A DNA stretch of 64,000 bases from Mucilaginibacter jinjuensis (lineage in GTDB: Bacteria; Bacteroidota; Bacteroidia; Sphingobacteriales; Sphingobacteriaceae), in contig NZ_CP117167.1 in NCBI RefSeq assembly GCF_028596025.1, positions 3,658,001 through 3,722,000 of the forward strand, read 5' to 3'. Below the pieces are notes generated by a model that made no database searches, was not told where the DNA came from, and saw only the letters and a program-made list of their open reading frames with translations. Within the stretch, counting starts at the first letter, position 1. Every line of letters starts with the position of its first letter. Positions 8,814-18,155 of the stretch are shown here, one piece after another. The position numbers and the translations under genes are program-made.

Positions 8814-9965
8814 TTATTCGCTGGCCTGCTGCATCAGGTCTTGCCGCCTACGCCAAAAAGGTGCATCTTTCCAGCGCCTTTCCTGCCGGTAAAATATAGA
8901 TTTGTGATTGAGATAGTGCATCCAGATCTGATCGATTTGCTTTGTATACCGGCTTTCAAATTCATGCATGGTTGCAGGTTCCATATTATTCAGCAAATCC
9001 AAAGTGGTTATTAATTCTGTAAGCTGTACCGAAGATGCCATGGCATTGAACATGCCTTGTGACGACAGGGGATCAAAACTTATAGCAGCATCACCCAGGG
9101 CCGCCCATTGTTTGCCGGCAACCTTGGTTAAACGGGTAGAGTTTGCAGAAGCAGTTTTATGAATCTCAATTTGTCGCCCTACTTTTTCCAGAATCATCGC
9201 CATTTCCCGATCTGATTGTGCTAATTCAATAAATTCATCTACGGTTCTTATACTCCCACCCTTAAGCAAATCTGAATCTGTTTGAAAAGCAATTACTCTT
9301 TTAGCATGGGGCAGCGGTGCGCTGTACCACCAACCCAACTCACCTGCCGAAATTGTACTCATTTGGTTTTGCTCCAAATTGGGTATTGTAGCCCAGTACG
9401 CAACCAATTTATCAAAATGCTGGCGATCTATATCCATTTTTCTGGCGAAGTGAGATTGCCGGCCACTTGCATCAATCACAAATTTTGCTGTATAATTATA
9501 AATTTGTTGCCTGTCAATCCCGTCGGCCATAACGGCGCTAAGATTCCAGTGATCATCTTTATAATCAACATTACGTAGCCTGGCTGGCCAAAGGCAATTT
9601 ACACCGCGTTGCAATGCAGTTTCCCGCAGATAAATCTCAAATGCATGTCGGTCCAGGTGCCAGCCAAATCCATCCGGGTTTCTTAAATGATCTACAATAT
9701 GCACATCTTCACTTCCCCAGTAAGAGCGTGTACCAATATTTTTTAGATGCAATCCTTCCTTAATCGTTTTATCTGCACGTTCTAATCCTTCCAACAGGTC
9801 AAGCTGCTTCAAAATCCTGCGTGTTGCCGGGGCCAGGCACTCTCCTATTCGTATGGGAGGTTCTTCTAATTTATCGATCAGTACAACGCTATAAAATTTG
9901 GCGAGGGCAATGGCGGCAGTACAACCTGCCACGCCCCCGCCAATAATCGCAATATCAACATCCAT
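8814..9965 (-). CDS. LodB/GoxB-like FAD-dependent oxidoreductase (CTQ maturation)
   Basis: A 383-residue flavoprotein of the p-hydroxybenzoate-hydroxylase/halogenase fold: an N-terminal FAD site (IIGGGVAGCTAAIAL), VIDASGRQS in the middle, and ALGDAAISFDPLSSQGM as the second FAD motif. The halogenase signature WxWxIP is not present; the corresponding place reads GWWYSAPLP. LodB-family proteins are needed to oxidise the Trp that becomes cysteine tryptophylquinone in the LodA partner. The gene follows the LodA-like gene after 43 bp on the same strand, the lodA-lodB order known from Marinomonas. The role is inferred from fold and context. Confidence 0.82.
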   Translation of the reverse strand: MDVDIAIIGGGVAGCTAAIALAKFYSVVLIDKLEEPPIRIGECLAPATRRILKQLDLLEGLERADKTIKEGLHLKNIGTRSYWGSEDVHIVDHLRNPDGFGWHLDRHAFEIYLRETALQRGVNCLWPARLRNVDYKDDHWNLSAVMADGIDRQQIYNYTAKFVIDASGRQSHFARKMDIDRQHFDKLVAYWATIPNLEQNQMSTISAGELGWWYSAPLPHAKRVIAFQTDSDLLKGGSIRTVDEFIELAQSDREMAMILEKVGRQIEIHKTASANSTRLTKVAGKQWAALGDAAISFDPLSSQGMFNAMASSVQLTELITTLDLLNNMEPATMHEFESRYTKQIDQIWMHYLNHKSIFYRQERRWKDAPFWRRRQDLMQQASE

Positions 9966-10008
9966 CGTTACTGCGGTTGATTTGAATTATCAAACAATTC
10001 GTCACCGT

Positions 10009-13000
10009 TTACTTAGGTATAAATCGTGAAAAACGGGTCATTTTTTCTGTAACACCCGTATTTGCCGCATTGATATTCACCTTGTGTTTTGCATTCAGCG
10101 GAGTTATTGGTTTCGCTTCTTTAGATGCTAATAAGCCCAATAGTTTTTTAACGGCTGATGTTGATTTAAAATCTGCTGTCAACTCCTGTTCAACCAATGC
10201 GATCAGCTGATCTTTTGCACCTGTAATCAAATCTTGCTCATTCAACAGATCTTTGTGCGATAAATCATGCATTGCCGTACCCAATAAACGATGTGCATTT
10301 GGGTTCAGTGCATCGTTAGTATCTAAAATACCCTGTAATTCTTTTAGTGTCTCTCTCAATAATGTAGCTTCCTGTTCGGCGTTTGGTGTAATGCCTACCT
10401 GCATTTTTGGTGGGAAGTTTGGATCGTGAGGCACACCAGGACGAGGCTGCACTACAGCAAGCTTATCAAAGTACTTAACCATGCAATTGATCTGGTTTGT
10501 ATAGTTAGGGGCTTCACCATCCAGTGGCAAGTCATCCAGCCAGTCTTTACGATCGGCAAAGGCCTGTCTGCGTGTTTCTTCCGACAGGTTAGTATCCATT
10601 GCCTCCCTGTACCTTTCTTCACTTAAAATATTATTGGGTACCCTGGCCGGCCAGAAGGTTGGCAGATAAGGATCGTAGGCTGAAGTATAACCATCACGGC
10701 AACTGGCCGTATCTGTTTGCCATGGGATAGCCATCCACCGGGTAATACCACCGGCAACCTGCCCGCCCAATAATGGCCCCTTAGCCAAGGTGAATACATC
10801 GCTGTTCATCACCGGGCCGTAATAAGAATTGTTAACAGGCGGAGTTTTAGGGGCATGTTTTAACCTGAAGGCTGATGAATACATGCCGGCAGTACGCATT
10901 GGCCAGGTCATTTCACAACCCGGGTGAAAAGCATCCGCCAGGCAAAATTCCATTGCTGCCCTGGTCAACATTTCCGGTTGGTCAGCAACCGGTAATTTAT
11001 CCAGTGTGATAGGTTCCGGGATATGCGGGCAGCCTGTCATGTCTACATAATCAGCATCGAAATCGCCTTTAACCCATTGATCGATAAACTCTAACTGTAG
11101 TTGAGATAAGGTGGCGTGCTGGCGTACAGATCCAACACTTGGGATGCTGATGGCATCACCATATAACCAAGGCCATAATTGGGGAGCTTCTGCTCCCGAT
11201 ACTTCATAGCGACGGAAATTGTTAGAAATGGTACGTCGCATTTCCAAATTCGCGGGCGAAGGATCGTTCAACTTTACCATCCATTTAGATGTGGTATAAT
11301 CAAATTGACCACCCCAGCCAAAGGCGGCTCCAAAACCAGCGTTAACCCATTGCAGGTTAGTCATCCGTTGAAAAATCGGTAGAATATCTTTGGTAAAGGA
11401 TGGTCGCGCCGGGCGTACCAGCATGCCCGAACTTACAGCTACATCCCTCATTAAATCCCACATCGTACGAACCGATTTTTGCATCGGTGCATAGTCAGGT
11501 GGTGCACAAATTACCCATGCCGGCTCTGCCTTTAGTTTAACGCCTAAGTACTCTACTTCGGCAGTAACCGGGCCATCAGAAATATCATCATACCAGCCTT
11601 CGTTATTGGCAAAAGTGATGGCGATATCACCATCTACGTTTGCAGACACACCATGACCGCCAAGCATAATCAAACGTCCTTTATCATCAGTATGCATTTC
11701 TCCCAGATAAACTTCATGTCCCTGAAATTGGCCAACAAACTGCGGACCATCGGTAATATTAGGTGCGCTTACGGTTTGTGCACCACCATCGATAATGAGT
11801 GAATTTCTGTCTGGCACATTAATATTACGCAGCATCGAAGCCGGTGCAGTTGCGGCATCCGGAATATCTAAGGCTATTTGAAACTGGTACCAGGATGATT
11901 TTTGATTAGCCAGGTGCACGTGCCAGGTTATTTTAGCATTTTCGGCAGTAAGCTCTTTAACAGCTTTTCCGGCAGCATTGAAACCATAAATGCGAAATTG
12001 AGCAGCCTGCCGTTTCAAGGCCCCGGTTTGATCACGATACGCATAATCATCCGTTTTGGGTTCCGGTTCTGCTACCAGGGGGCCAATAAAATACTCGTTT
12101 TCACTATTGCCAACACGCATTACACCAATAGGCGGATAAATTCCGGCAGTAACAATACAGTCGCTATCTTCATCGGTATTACCTTCAAAATGAGGGTTGA
12201 TCTCTTTAGGTTCTTCCAATTGCTGACCATTAGCCTGGTGGCGTGCCTCAGAACTGGCTGCGTAAACCACCTTACGCGCCTCAGCGATAGAACCGAGCGG
12301 CGCGTTTTCGGGCAATGTTCTCCAGATATTAAAAGCCAAAATACTGCCAAATTCAGGTTGACCAATAGCAGTTATATCCTGTTGCGGGAAATTTAATTCT
12401 GCAATACAGATGTAAGGGCTTTCTTCTGTACTCCATACCACCTGGGCATCATCAAGAGGCATGGTAGCTTCGTTAGTCCGCAGCTGTATCTCAAAACGGA
12501 ATTTTGCGGGTTTGGTACGCAGGCGTTGTTGCAGATCAAGCGCTAAATAATTATTATCATTAAATGGGGTTCCCCTATCTGTATCCTCCGGTACTAAGCG
12601 GTATTTAACAATATTGCTTTCTCCTAATTTAAAAGGCAATATAGCCCAGTAACCGGCGCTTAAACAACTCGCTTCTTCTTTGGTCATAGCTGCAAGAATA
12701 GCGGCAAGTTCCGGGTGTTTGTTAATATAGGCATCATAGTCATGATCTACTACGCCGGCGGTTGTAAAGGCGCACATTTGCTGTACATCACGGGCAAAAA
12801 AACGATCTATATTTTGGAAAATAAAATCTGCATTGGTGCCCTCTCCAAATAGTTTTGGGCCATCTACCCCGAATAGCTTCAGACCTAAGCCTAATGTGGA
12901 ATGCAGATCTGGCGATGTAGGTGTAGTATCGCTCGAAAAGCGGGCTACGCACTCGTAAGTGTCGCCGGCAAATACACCGACTTTAAACTCCGGATTAATG

Positions 13001-13275
13001 TCTTTTTTGATAGTGAACCTGCCGTAAGCAATGCCATGTTGTTTGCGAAACACGGCACGCTCTGCGGGTTTTTGGCCCATCTCTATCTTGGTTTTTTGCC
13101 CCATTTCAACAAACATCTCTTTAAGGCGCTCTGTTGCAATGGCTGTATCACCATGGCTATCCCAGCATACTACATTATTTGCAGTCGGTTCGCTTTTGGC
13201 TTGATCAGTGTTTTGATTTAACGGTTCGGTGCTTTCTGCACCTGTTTTGTTCTCGTGGTTTGAGTTGTCAGACAT
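10009..13275 (-). CDS. Catalase-like domain fused to a LodA-like CTQ amine oxidase
   Basis: A 1088-residue two-part protein. Residues about 40-350 resemble the heme catalase family: CVARFSSD, TLGLGLKLFG, DFIFQNIDRFFARD, and near the end RKVVYAASSEARH, in which Arg334 and Tyr338 have the R-x3-Y spacing of the heme-proximal pair, with a further Arg at +7. The distal His region (ERAVFRKQHG) is unusual and the catalytic His is not certain. Residues about 370-965 are LodA/GoxA-like. Cys787 (FHPGCEMTW) and Trp852 (AIPWQTDTASC) lie 65 apart, the same spacing as the CTQ pair of LodA (Cys516, Trp581). LodA-type enzymes deaminate amino acids oxidatively and release H2O2 and ammonia. Residues 966-1088 form a helical tail of unknown role. 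There is no signal peptide. A LodB-like gene follows. Confidence 0.85.
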   Translation of the reverse strand: MSDNSNHENKTGAESTEPLNQNTDQAKSEPTANNVVCWDSHGDTAIATERLKEMFVEMGQKTKIEMGQKPAERAVFRKQHGIAYGRFTIKKDINPEFKVGVFAGDTYECVARFSSDTTPTSPDLHSTLGLGLKLFGVDGPKLFGEGTNADFIFQNIDRFFARDVQQMCAFTTAGVVDHDYDAYINKHPELAAILAAMTKEEASCLSAGYWAILPFKLGESNIVKYRLVPEDTDRGTPFNDNNYLALDLQQRLRTKPAKFRFEIQLRTNEATMPLDDAQVVWSTEESPYICIAELNFPQQDITAIGQPEFGSILAFNIWRTLPENAPLGSIAEARKVVYAASSEARHQANGQQLEEPKEINPHFEGNTDEDSDCIVTAGIYPPIGVMRVGNSENEYFIGPLVAEPEPKTDDYAYRDQTGALKRQAAQFRIYGFNAAGKAVKELTAENAKITWHVHLANQKSSWYQFQIALDIPDAATAPASMLRNINVPDRNSLIIDGGAQTVSAPNITDGPQFVGQFQGHEVYLGEMHTDDKGRLIMLGGHGVSANVDGDIAITFANNEGWYDDISDGPVTAEVEYLGVKLKAEPAWVICAPPDYAPMQKSVRTMWDLMRDVAVSSGMLVRPARPSFTKDILPIFQRMTNLQWVNAGFGAAFGWGGQFDYTTSKWMVKLNDPSPANLEMRRTISNNFRRYEVSGAEAPQLWPWLYGDAISIPSVGSVRQHATLSQLQLEFIDQWVKGDFDADYVDMTGCPHIPEPITLDKLPVADQPEMLTRAAMEFCLADAFHPGCEMTWPMRTAGMYSSAFRLKHAPKTPPVNNSYYGPVMNSDVFTLAKGPLLGGQVAGGITRWMAIPWQTDTASCRDGYTSAYDPYLPTFWPARVPNNILSEERYREAMDTNLSEETRRQAFADRKDWLDDLPLDGEAPNYTNQINCMVKYFDKLAVVQPRPGVPHDPNFPPKMQVGITPNAEQEATLLRETLKELQGILDTNDALNPNAHRLLGTAMHDLSHKDLLNEQDLITGAKDQLIALVEQELTADFKSTSAVKKLLGLLASKEAKPITPLNAKHKVNINAANTGVTEKMTRFSRFIPK

Positions 13276-13755
13276 GATAAATATGGGTTAGGTTTTTAAA
13301 ATTACAGCAAAAACTGGCTTCACATGTAAGCAAAATAAGCGATATAAAAGATTGGCTAAATTGATAGATGGAAGATTGCGTAAGCGAATAGCTTACTGAA
13401 CACCGGTTAGGTTTTTTGTGATTCGGAAGACATGATAAAGGTTTATTTGACCCTAATTTATTAAATATTCGAGATCAAAAGCAAAAAAATTGTTGTTCAT
13501 TTTATTCATAATCAAACTCACCTTTTACACTACGCACTTCTTTGAATAAAATTTGATCATATAGCAACAGTGGTACGCATTTATTTGATTTCTAAATTAT
13601 CGCCAGACGTAAAAAATGCGGTCAAATATTAGACAGACATCCCTAATCCTCCGTCACGAGGGACGATGTGTATAATGATATGATCAAATATTTTTGGCCT
13701 AAATTGTATAATTAATGTCCTTTGAGACAAAGCCCGCGATGTTTATATTTGATAT
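13276..13755. other. 480-bp divergent intergenic region
   Basis: It separates the catalase-LodA operon (leftward) from a GlxA-type regulator (rightward), so it should hold both promoters. The rightward one is clear (13721-13751). No clean -33/-7 pair was found for the leftward operon. The rest is AT-rich with no open frame of note. Confidence 0.5.
13721..13751 (+). promoter_or_regulatory. Consensus promoter giving a leaderless GlxA-type mRNA
   Basis: TTTG at 13721-13724, 19 bp, then TATATTTG at 13744-13751. The start codon is at 13756, only five bases past the -7 element, so the first transcribed base should be at or next to the A of ATG. Confidence 0.65.
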
Positions 13756-14811
13756 ATGTTTAGCCCGCTAGAAAAAAGGAAAGTAGTTATTGTTGTTATG
13801 ACAGGCAACATGCTACTTGATTTTTCGGGACCGTCAGACGTTTTTACCAATGCCAATAATTGCCTCCAAAGTTTGCAATCGGCGGATGGTTATGAAGTCT
13901 TAATAGCGGCACCAACGGCAGATCGTAAGGTTATAGCTAATACAGGTGTAGAAATCCATTGCCCATACAGTGCAATGGAAATAACCACGCCGATTGATAC
14001 CCTCATTATTTGCGGTAATGATTTCAGGGAAAGCAGCGTGGCCAAGTTTACAGACTTTTATAAATGGCTTTCAAAAATTAACACCGGCAATACGCGCCGG
14101 ATAGCTTCGGTATGTGGTGGTGCATTTACGCTGGCCAAAGTTGGTTTGCTGGATGGCAAAAGAGCTACCACTCATTGGGATCTTAGCGACAGGCTAAAAA
14201 AAGAGTACCCCGGTGTACTGGTAAATGCTAATCACTTTTTTACCAATGATGGCAATATTTACACATCGGCGGGGGTTTCGTCGGGCATCGATCTCTCACT
14301 CGCCTTAGTTGAAGAAGATTTTGGTAAGGACATAGCCATCCGGGTTGCCCGCAAACTGGTGTTTTACCTGAGCCGGCCGGGCTTCCAAACTCAATTTGGT
14401 AATTTGCTGCCTGTTTACGAGAGCGAAAATATTGCCCAAAAAATACAGTATTGGCTAATCGGGCATCTGCATGAGTCGTTGGAGGTTAGCCGCCTTGCCG
14501 GTGAAATGAATATGAGCACGCGCAACTTTACCCGGGTTTTTCATAAAGAAACGGGTATACCGCCTGCCAAATTTATCGAAAAGCTTAGAGTTGAAACTGC
14601 CCGCAAGTTTTTAGAGGATACGGATATACCGCTTGAAAGAATTGCAGAGCAATGTGGCCTGGGAAACCTGGTATCTATGAGACGTACTTTTTTGCGCCAT
14701 TTGATGACTACTCCATCAGACTATCGCCGCATTTTTAAGACCGCTTTAAAAGATGCAGGAATAGAAGACCTGCTGATTAATCAATCACCAGAAGACATCA
14801 ACACAGTTTAA
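13756..14811 (+). CDS. GlxA family transcriptional regulator (DJ-1/PfpI plus AraC HTH)
   Basis: A 351-residue regulator. Residues about 8-195 form a DJ-1/PfpI (class I glutamine-amidotransferase-like) domain with Cys120 in IASVCGGAFTLAKVGLLDGKRATTHW. Residues about 235-335 are a double helix-turn-helix of the AraC type (VSRLAGEMNMSTRNFTRVF, then IPLERIAEQCGL). Members typically activate catabolic genes, the sensor domain usually lacking enzymatic activity. It is divergent from the catalase-LodA operon across 480 bp, which makes that operon a candidate target. The mRNA appears leaderless. Confidence 0.9.
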   Translation: MFSPLEKRKVVIVVMTGNMLLDFSGPSDVFTNANNCLQSLQSADGYEVLIAAPTADRKVIANTGVEIHCPYSAMEITTPIDTLIICGNDFRESSVAKFTDFYKWLSKINTGNTRRIASVCGGAFTLAKVGLLDGKRATTHWDLSDRLKKEYPGVLVNANHFFTNDGNIYTSAGVSSGIDLSLALVEEDFGKDIAIRVARKLVFYLSRPGFQTQFGNLLPVYESENIAQKIQYWLIGHLHESLEVSRLAGEMNMSTRNFTRVFHKETGIPPAKFIEKLRVETARKFLEDTDIPLERIAEQCGLGNLVSMRRTFLRHLMTTPSDYRRIFKTALKDAGIEDLLINQSPEDINTV

Positions 14812-14904
14812 TCTTTCCCGAATAAATAATTTAAAATGCACCATAGTATGAGCGTTAACGGATAAGTATTATCCATTTTTTTCTCAATTTAATTATATAT
14901 AAAC

Positions 14905-15882
14905 ATGAAAATTGCAATCAACGGATTTGGCCGCATAGGCCGGATGACCTTAAGAGCTTTACAAAATCAGCCAGATGTAGAGGTGGTAGCTATTAATGAC
15001 CTTACAGATGTACAAACCCTTGCGCATCTATTAAAATATGATACCGCTCATGGGCGTTTTCCGGGCGAAATAGCCATTGATGATAATGCACTATTGGTTA
15101 ACGGAAAACGGATTACCATGCTCAAAGAAAAAGACCCTGAGAAGTTGCCGTGGGAATCATTACAGATTGATGTTGTGATAGAATCAACCGGGCGCTTTAC
15201 CGATAAAAGCACCGCGCAAGGGCATATCAATGCAGGGGCAAAAAAAGTACTGATTACTGCGCCTGCCACCGGCGGTGTTAAAACCATTGTTCATGGCGTT
15301 AATAATGATTTAATTGGGGGCGATCAGATCTACTCAACAGCATCTTGCACAACCGGGAGTATTGCGCCGGTTCTTTACATCCTGGATAAAGAGTATGGTA
15401 TTGAGTCTGGTTTTATGGTGACAGTGCATGCCTTTACCGCCGACCAGAATTTGCAGGATGCGCCGCATAAAGACCTGCGCCGTGCCAGGGCTGCTTCTTA
15501 CTCCATCATCCCCACAACTACCGGTGCTGCCAAAGCTATTGGTAACGTACTGCCCAACCTTTTAGGAAAGATGGACGGTTACTCATATAGGGTGCCGGTT
15601 ATAGATGCATCAATTGTCGATCTTTCTATCAATCTTAAAAAAGCAGCAACTATTGAAGAAATCAACACAAAGTTTAAACAGTATGCCGAAAATTCATTAA
15701 AAGGTATATTGGAGTATACAGAAGAAGAGTTTGTATCGTCGGATATACTTGGTAACACCCATTCGTCTATTGTTGATGGTGGTTTAACTAAAGTGATCGG
15801 CAACATAGTTAAGGTAGTGGCCTGGTATGATAATGAAGTAGGCATATCAAACCGCATTGCTGAACTGGTTTCGCTGATATAA
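14905..15882 (+). CDS. gap: Glyceraldehyde-3-phosphate dehydrogenase, type I
   Basis: It oxidises glyceraldehyde-3-phosphate with NAD(P) and phosphate in glycolysis. At 325 residues it has the NAD-binding start INGFGRIGRM, catalytic Cys148 in STASCTTG, and His175 in VTVHAFTADQ. The C-terminal WYDNEVGISNRIAELV is also conserved. The normally strict SCTTNC is SCTTGS here, so the Asn and the second Cys after the catalytic Cys are both changed, and the protein is a little short. This may be a secondary paralogue with altered substrate or cofactor preference. A terminator follows at once, so it is a single-gene unit. Confidence 0.92.
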   Translation: MKIAINGFGRIGRMTLRALQNQPDVEVVAINDLTDVQTLAHLLKYDTAHGRFPGEIAIDDNALLVNGKRITMLKEKDPEKLPWESLQIDVVIESTGRFTDKSTAQGHINAGAKKVLITAPATGGVKTIVHGVNNDLIGGDQIYSTASCTTGSIAPVLYILDKEYGIESGFMVTVHAFTADQNLQDAPHKDLRRARAASYSIIPTTTGAAKAIGNVLPNLLGKMDGYSYRVPVIDASIVDLSINLKKAATIEEINTKFKQYAENSLKGILEYTEEEFVSSDILGNTHSSIVDGGLTKVIGNIVKVVAWYDNEVGISNRIAELVSLI

Positions 15883-15908
15883 TAATTTCCCTCTAATAAA
15901 GTGTAAGA

Positions 15909-15940
15909 GCCTTCCGTTTTCACGGGAGGCTTTTTTTTTA
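15909..15940 (+). terminator. Intrinsic terminator after gap
   Basis: Stem GCCTTCCG (15909-15916) pairs with CGGGAGGC (15923-15930, one G-T pair), followed by a run of nine T. Confidence 0.9.
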
Positions 15941-16026
15941 AATTGCGTCTTAAGTATGCCACAGCTGATTAACGACAGAGGTAATAAATTTGATAAACTT
16001 GGCTTACACTTCAATTATTCATTACT

Positions 16027-17472
16027 TTGAATACAGTAGTGAAATTAAGAAATATATCCAGTACAATTGTGAAGATATATAAGTTTGAAACGTTTACCTC
16101 CGACATTGAAAAGAATATCCGCGGCGGGATTTACAAACCTGGCCACAAGCTACCATCAGTTCGGGAACTAAAAAAGCAATACCAAACCAGCATTACTACC
16201 ATACAAAATGGGTATGAGCATCTAATAGCAATGGGGTTGGTTATAAGTATCCCGAAGTCGGGCTACTATGTTGCATCTCATATCAGTAAAACTCTGGAAA
16301 TCAATCCTGATTTTAAGCCTGTAGTTAGAGACGCAATATTTGAACGAAACGTTGAACTTATTACATCTTCGGCACGAGGAAAAAAAGTAGCCGAATTTAA
16401 TGTGGCTACTCCGGGCGATCTTATAATTTCTCAAAAGTTATTATTAAGAACCATGCAGCAGGTAATAAGGGAAAGCGGTGTTTCATTACTAAAATATTAC
16501 CCTACAAATGGTTCTGAAGAATTAAAAAGTAACATAATAAAACATGCTGCCAATTACCAGACCCGCATTAACCCACACGAATTGTTGGTTACAGACGGCG
16601 CTTTACAAGCACTTCACATTGCCTTTGCAGCTGTGTGCAACAAAGGTGATATAATTGCCATAGAAAGCCCCTGTGTATTTTCTGTATTAGAGGTTATAAG
16701 GGTGCTCGGTTTAAAAGTAATTGAAATACCGGTAGATATTGATGGTTTTGACCTCAATTTCTTAAAGAAAGCCTGCATTAACAATAAAATCAGAGCGGTT
16801 GTTATTACCCCTAACTTTCACAACCCTACAGGTATATTAATGGCAGATGAACAGAAAAAGGAGCTACTTAGTATCATACAACAATATGGCATTGCCGTAA
16901 TTGAAAATGATATTTATGGCGATCTGAACTTTAGTGGAAAGCGCCCCACAACACTTAAAACTTTTGATGAAAGTGGTTTAGTGATCACCTATACCTCCTA
17001 CTCAAAAACCCTTGCTCCCGGCATCCGGCTGGGTTGGTTGTCGGCAGGTAAATTTATGCCACAAGCAGAGCAGGTAAAGTTTGCCATGGGAAGCACCGTC
17101 TCCCCTGTTTACCAGGAAACAGTTAATCGTTTATTATCCGGCGAAAGCTACGACCGGCATATCCGGGCGTTTAGAATGCAGCTTGCAAAAAATGCCTACT
17201 TTACCATAAACCTGCTGTCGAAACATTTCCCGGAGGGTACATCTGTATTAACACCGTCTGGTGGTTATAACTTATGGGTCAAAATGGCCGATAAAGTAAA
17301 CATGGATAATTTTTACAGCCAATGTGAAAAAATAGGTATCAAATTTACGCCGGGTTACACCTTCTCTTTTTCGGATGTGTTTTCAAGATATTTTAGGATT
17401 GTTTTTGCAGATCAGTATTCGGCCCAAAAACTCCAGGCGTTTGAGCTTGCCGGCCAACTGGCAGCAACATAA
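16027..17472 (+). CDS. MocR-type regulator (GntR HTH fused to PLP aminotransferase domain)
   Basis: A 481-residue PLP-dependent transcription factor. Residues about 20-90 form a winged helix of the GntR class (IRGGIYKPGHKLPSVRELKKQY...TTIQNGYEHL). Residues about 110-480 are an aspartate-aminotransferase fold with the PLP lysine Lys327 in SYSKTLAPGIRLGW and the cofactor-ring Asp/Tyr in ENDIYGDL. MocR proteins usually bind direct repeats and control adjacent genes in response to PLP or an amine. The only start upstream of the HTH in a sensible place is TTG at 16027. The GNAT and MFS genes follow on the same strand. Confidence 0.9.
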   Translation: MNTVVKLRNISSTIVKIYKFETFTSDIEKNIRGGIYKPGHKLPSVRELKKQYQTSITTIQNGYEHLIAMGLVISIPKSGYYVASHISKTLEINPDFKPVVRDAIFERNVELITSSARGKKVAEFNVATPGDLIISQKLLLRTMQQVIRESGVSLLKYYPTNGSEELKSNIIKHAANYQTRINPHELLVTDGALQALHIAFAAVCNKGDIIAIESPCVFSVLEVIRVLGLKVIEIPVDIDGFDLNFLKKACINNKIRAVVITPNFHNPTGILMADEQKKELLSIIQQYGIAVIENDIYGDLNFSGKRPTTLKTFDESGLVITYTSYSKTLAPGIRLGWLSAGKFMPQAEQVKFAMGSTVSPVYQETVNRLLSGESYDRHIRAFRMQLAKNAYFTINLLSKHFPEGTSVLTPSGGYNLWVKMADKVNMDNFYSQCEKIGIKFTPGYTFSFSDVFSRYFRIVFADQYSAQKLQAFELAGQLAAT

Positions 17473-17510
17473 CTGTACCGGCTATTTTTAAATGTTTTGT
17501 ATCTGTACCG
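17473..17510 (+). promoter_or_regulatory. Direct repeat CTGTACCG, candidate MocR operator
   Basis: CTGTACCG occurs at 17473-17480 and 17503-17510, exactly 30 bp apart (about three helical turns), between the MocR gene and the GNAT gene. A -7 like TAATTTTG follows at 17527-17534. MocR regulators are known to use direct repeats; the assignment is inference. Confidence 0.45.
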
Positions 17511-17552
17511 CTGTTATTACATAGCATAATTTTGGCGTATTAACACATCAAA

Positions 17553-18071
17553 ATGGATTCAAAAATCGTCACCAAATTTACCATAGCAACAGATCAGGGT
17601 ATAGATGCCCTGTTATATCTAACCCAAGTAATTGCAAGGGAGAAATTCTCATCAATATTAACACCACAGGAGGTTGAAAATTACATTTTAAAAAACTTCA
17701 GCGGAAAAGTTCTGATGGTTGAAGTTAATAGTATGTCTAACCAATGGCTGGTAGTTTACACAGACGATAAACCAGCGGGATTTGCCCGTATTACATCAAA
17801 AGGCGAACGACCAAAAACGTTAGCGCAAAAGCGCGCCATCAGGATTGCAGATTTTGGGATCCTTAAAGAATATGACACCCTTGCGGTACGGCAATCCTTA
17901 TTCAATAAGTGTTGGTCTGTTTGCAAACCGTACGAAGCCGTCTGGATTACAGAATACTCCGAAAACCCTTTCATTAGTTTTTTTGAGTCAGAAGGTTTTA
18001 TCAAACAAAACGAGGTAATTGACCTGAGTGAACTTGAATTACAATCAATCTGCCTGGTAAGGCAAGCCTAA
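17553..18071 (+). CDS. GNAT-like N-acetyltransferase
   Basis: A 172-residue protein with the general plan of a GNAT acetyltransferase: a central strand LVVYTDDKPAGFARI, a following segment IRIADFGILKEYDTLAVRQSLFNKCW where the acetyl-CoA pyrophosphate loop would be, and AVWITEYSENPFISFFESEGFIKQ, the typical end of the fold (the NPxAxxFYxxxGF equivalent). The acetyl-CoA loop lacks the usual RxxGxG/A, so activity is not assured. It lies between the MocR regulator and an MFS transporter, an arrangement often linked to small-molecule modification and export. Confidence 0.7.
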   Translation: MDSKIVTKFTIATDQGIDALLYLTQVIAREKFSSILTPQEVENYILKNFSGKVLMVEVNSMSNQWLVVYTDDKPAGFARITSKGERPKTLAQKRAIRIADFGILKEYDTLAVRQSLFNKCWSVCKPYEAVWITEYSENPFISFFESEGFIKQNEVIDLSELELQSICLVRQA

Positions 18072-18155
18072 TAAAATCATCATTAACACTTTACGATTGT
18101 GCTGCATGGTATCAAAGCCATGGTAATTACAACGCGCAATCAAAAATTACCAAAA

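Noticed and set aside
8814..9965. Tryptophan halogenase
   Set aside because: The fold is similar, but the WxWxIP signature is absent (GWWYSAPLP instead) and the partner gene is LodA-like, which fits LodB.
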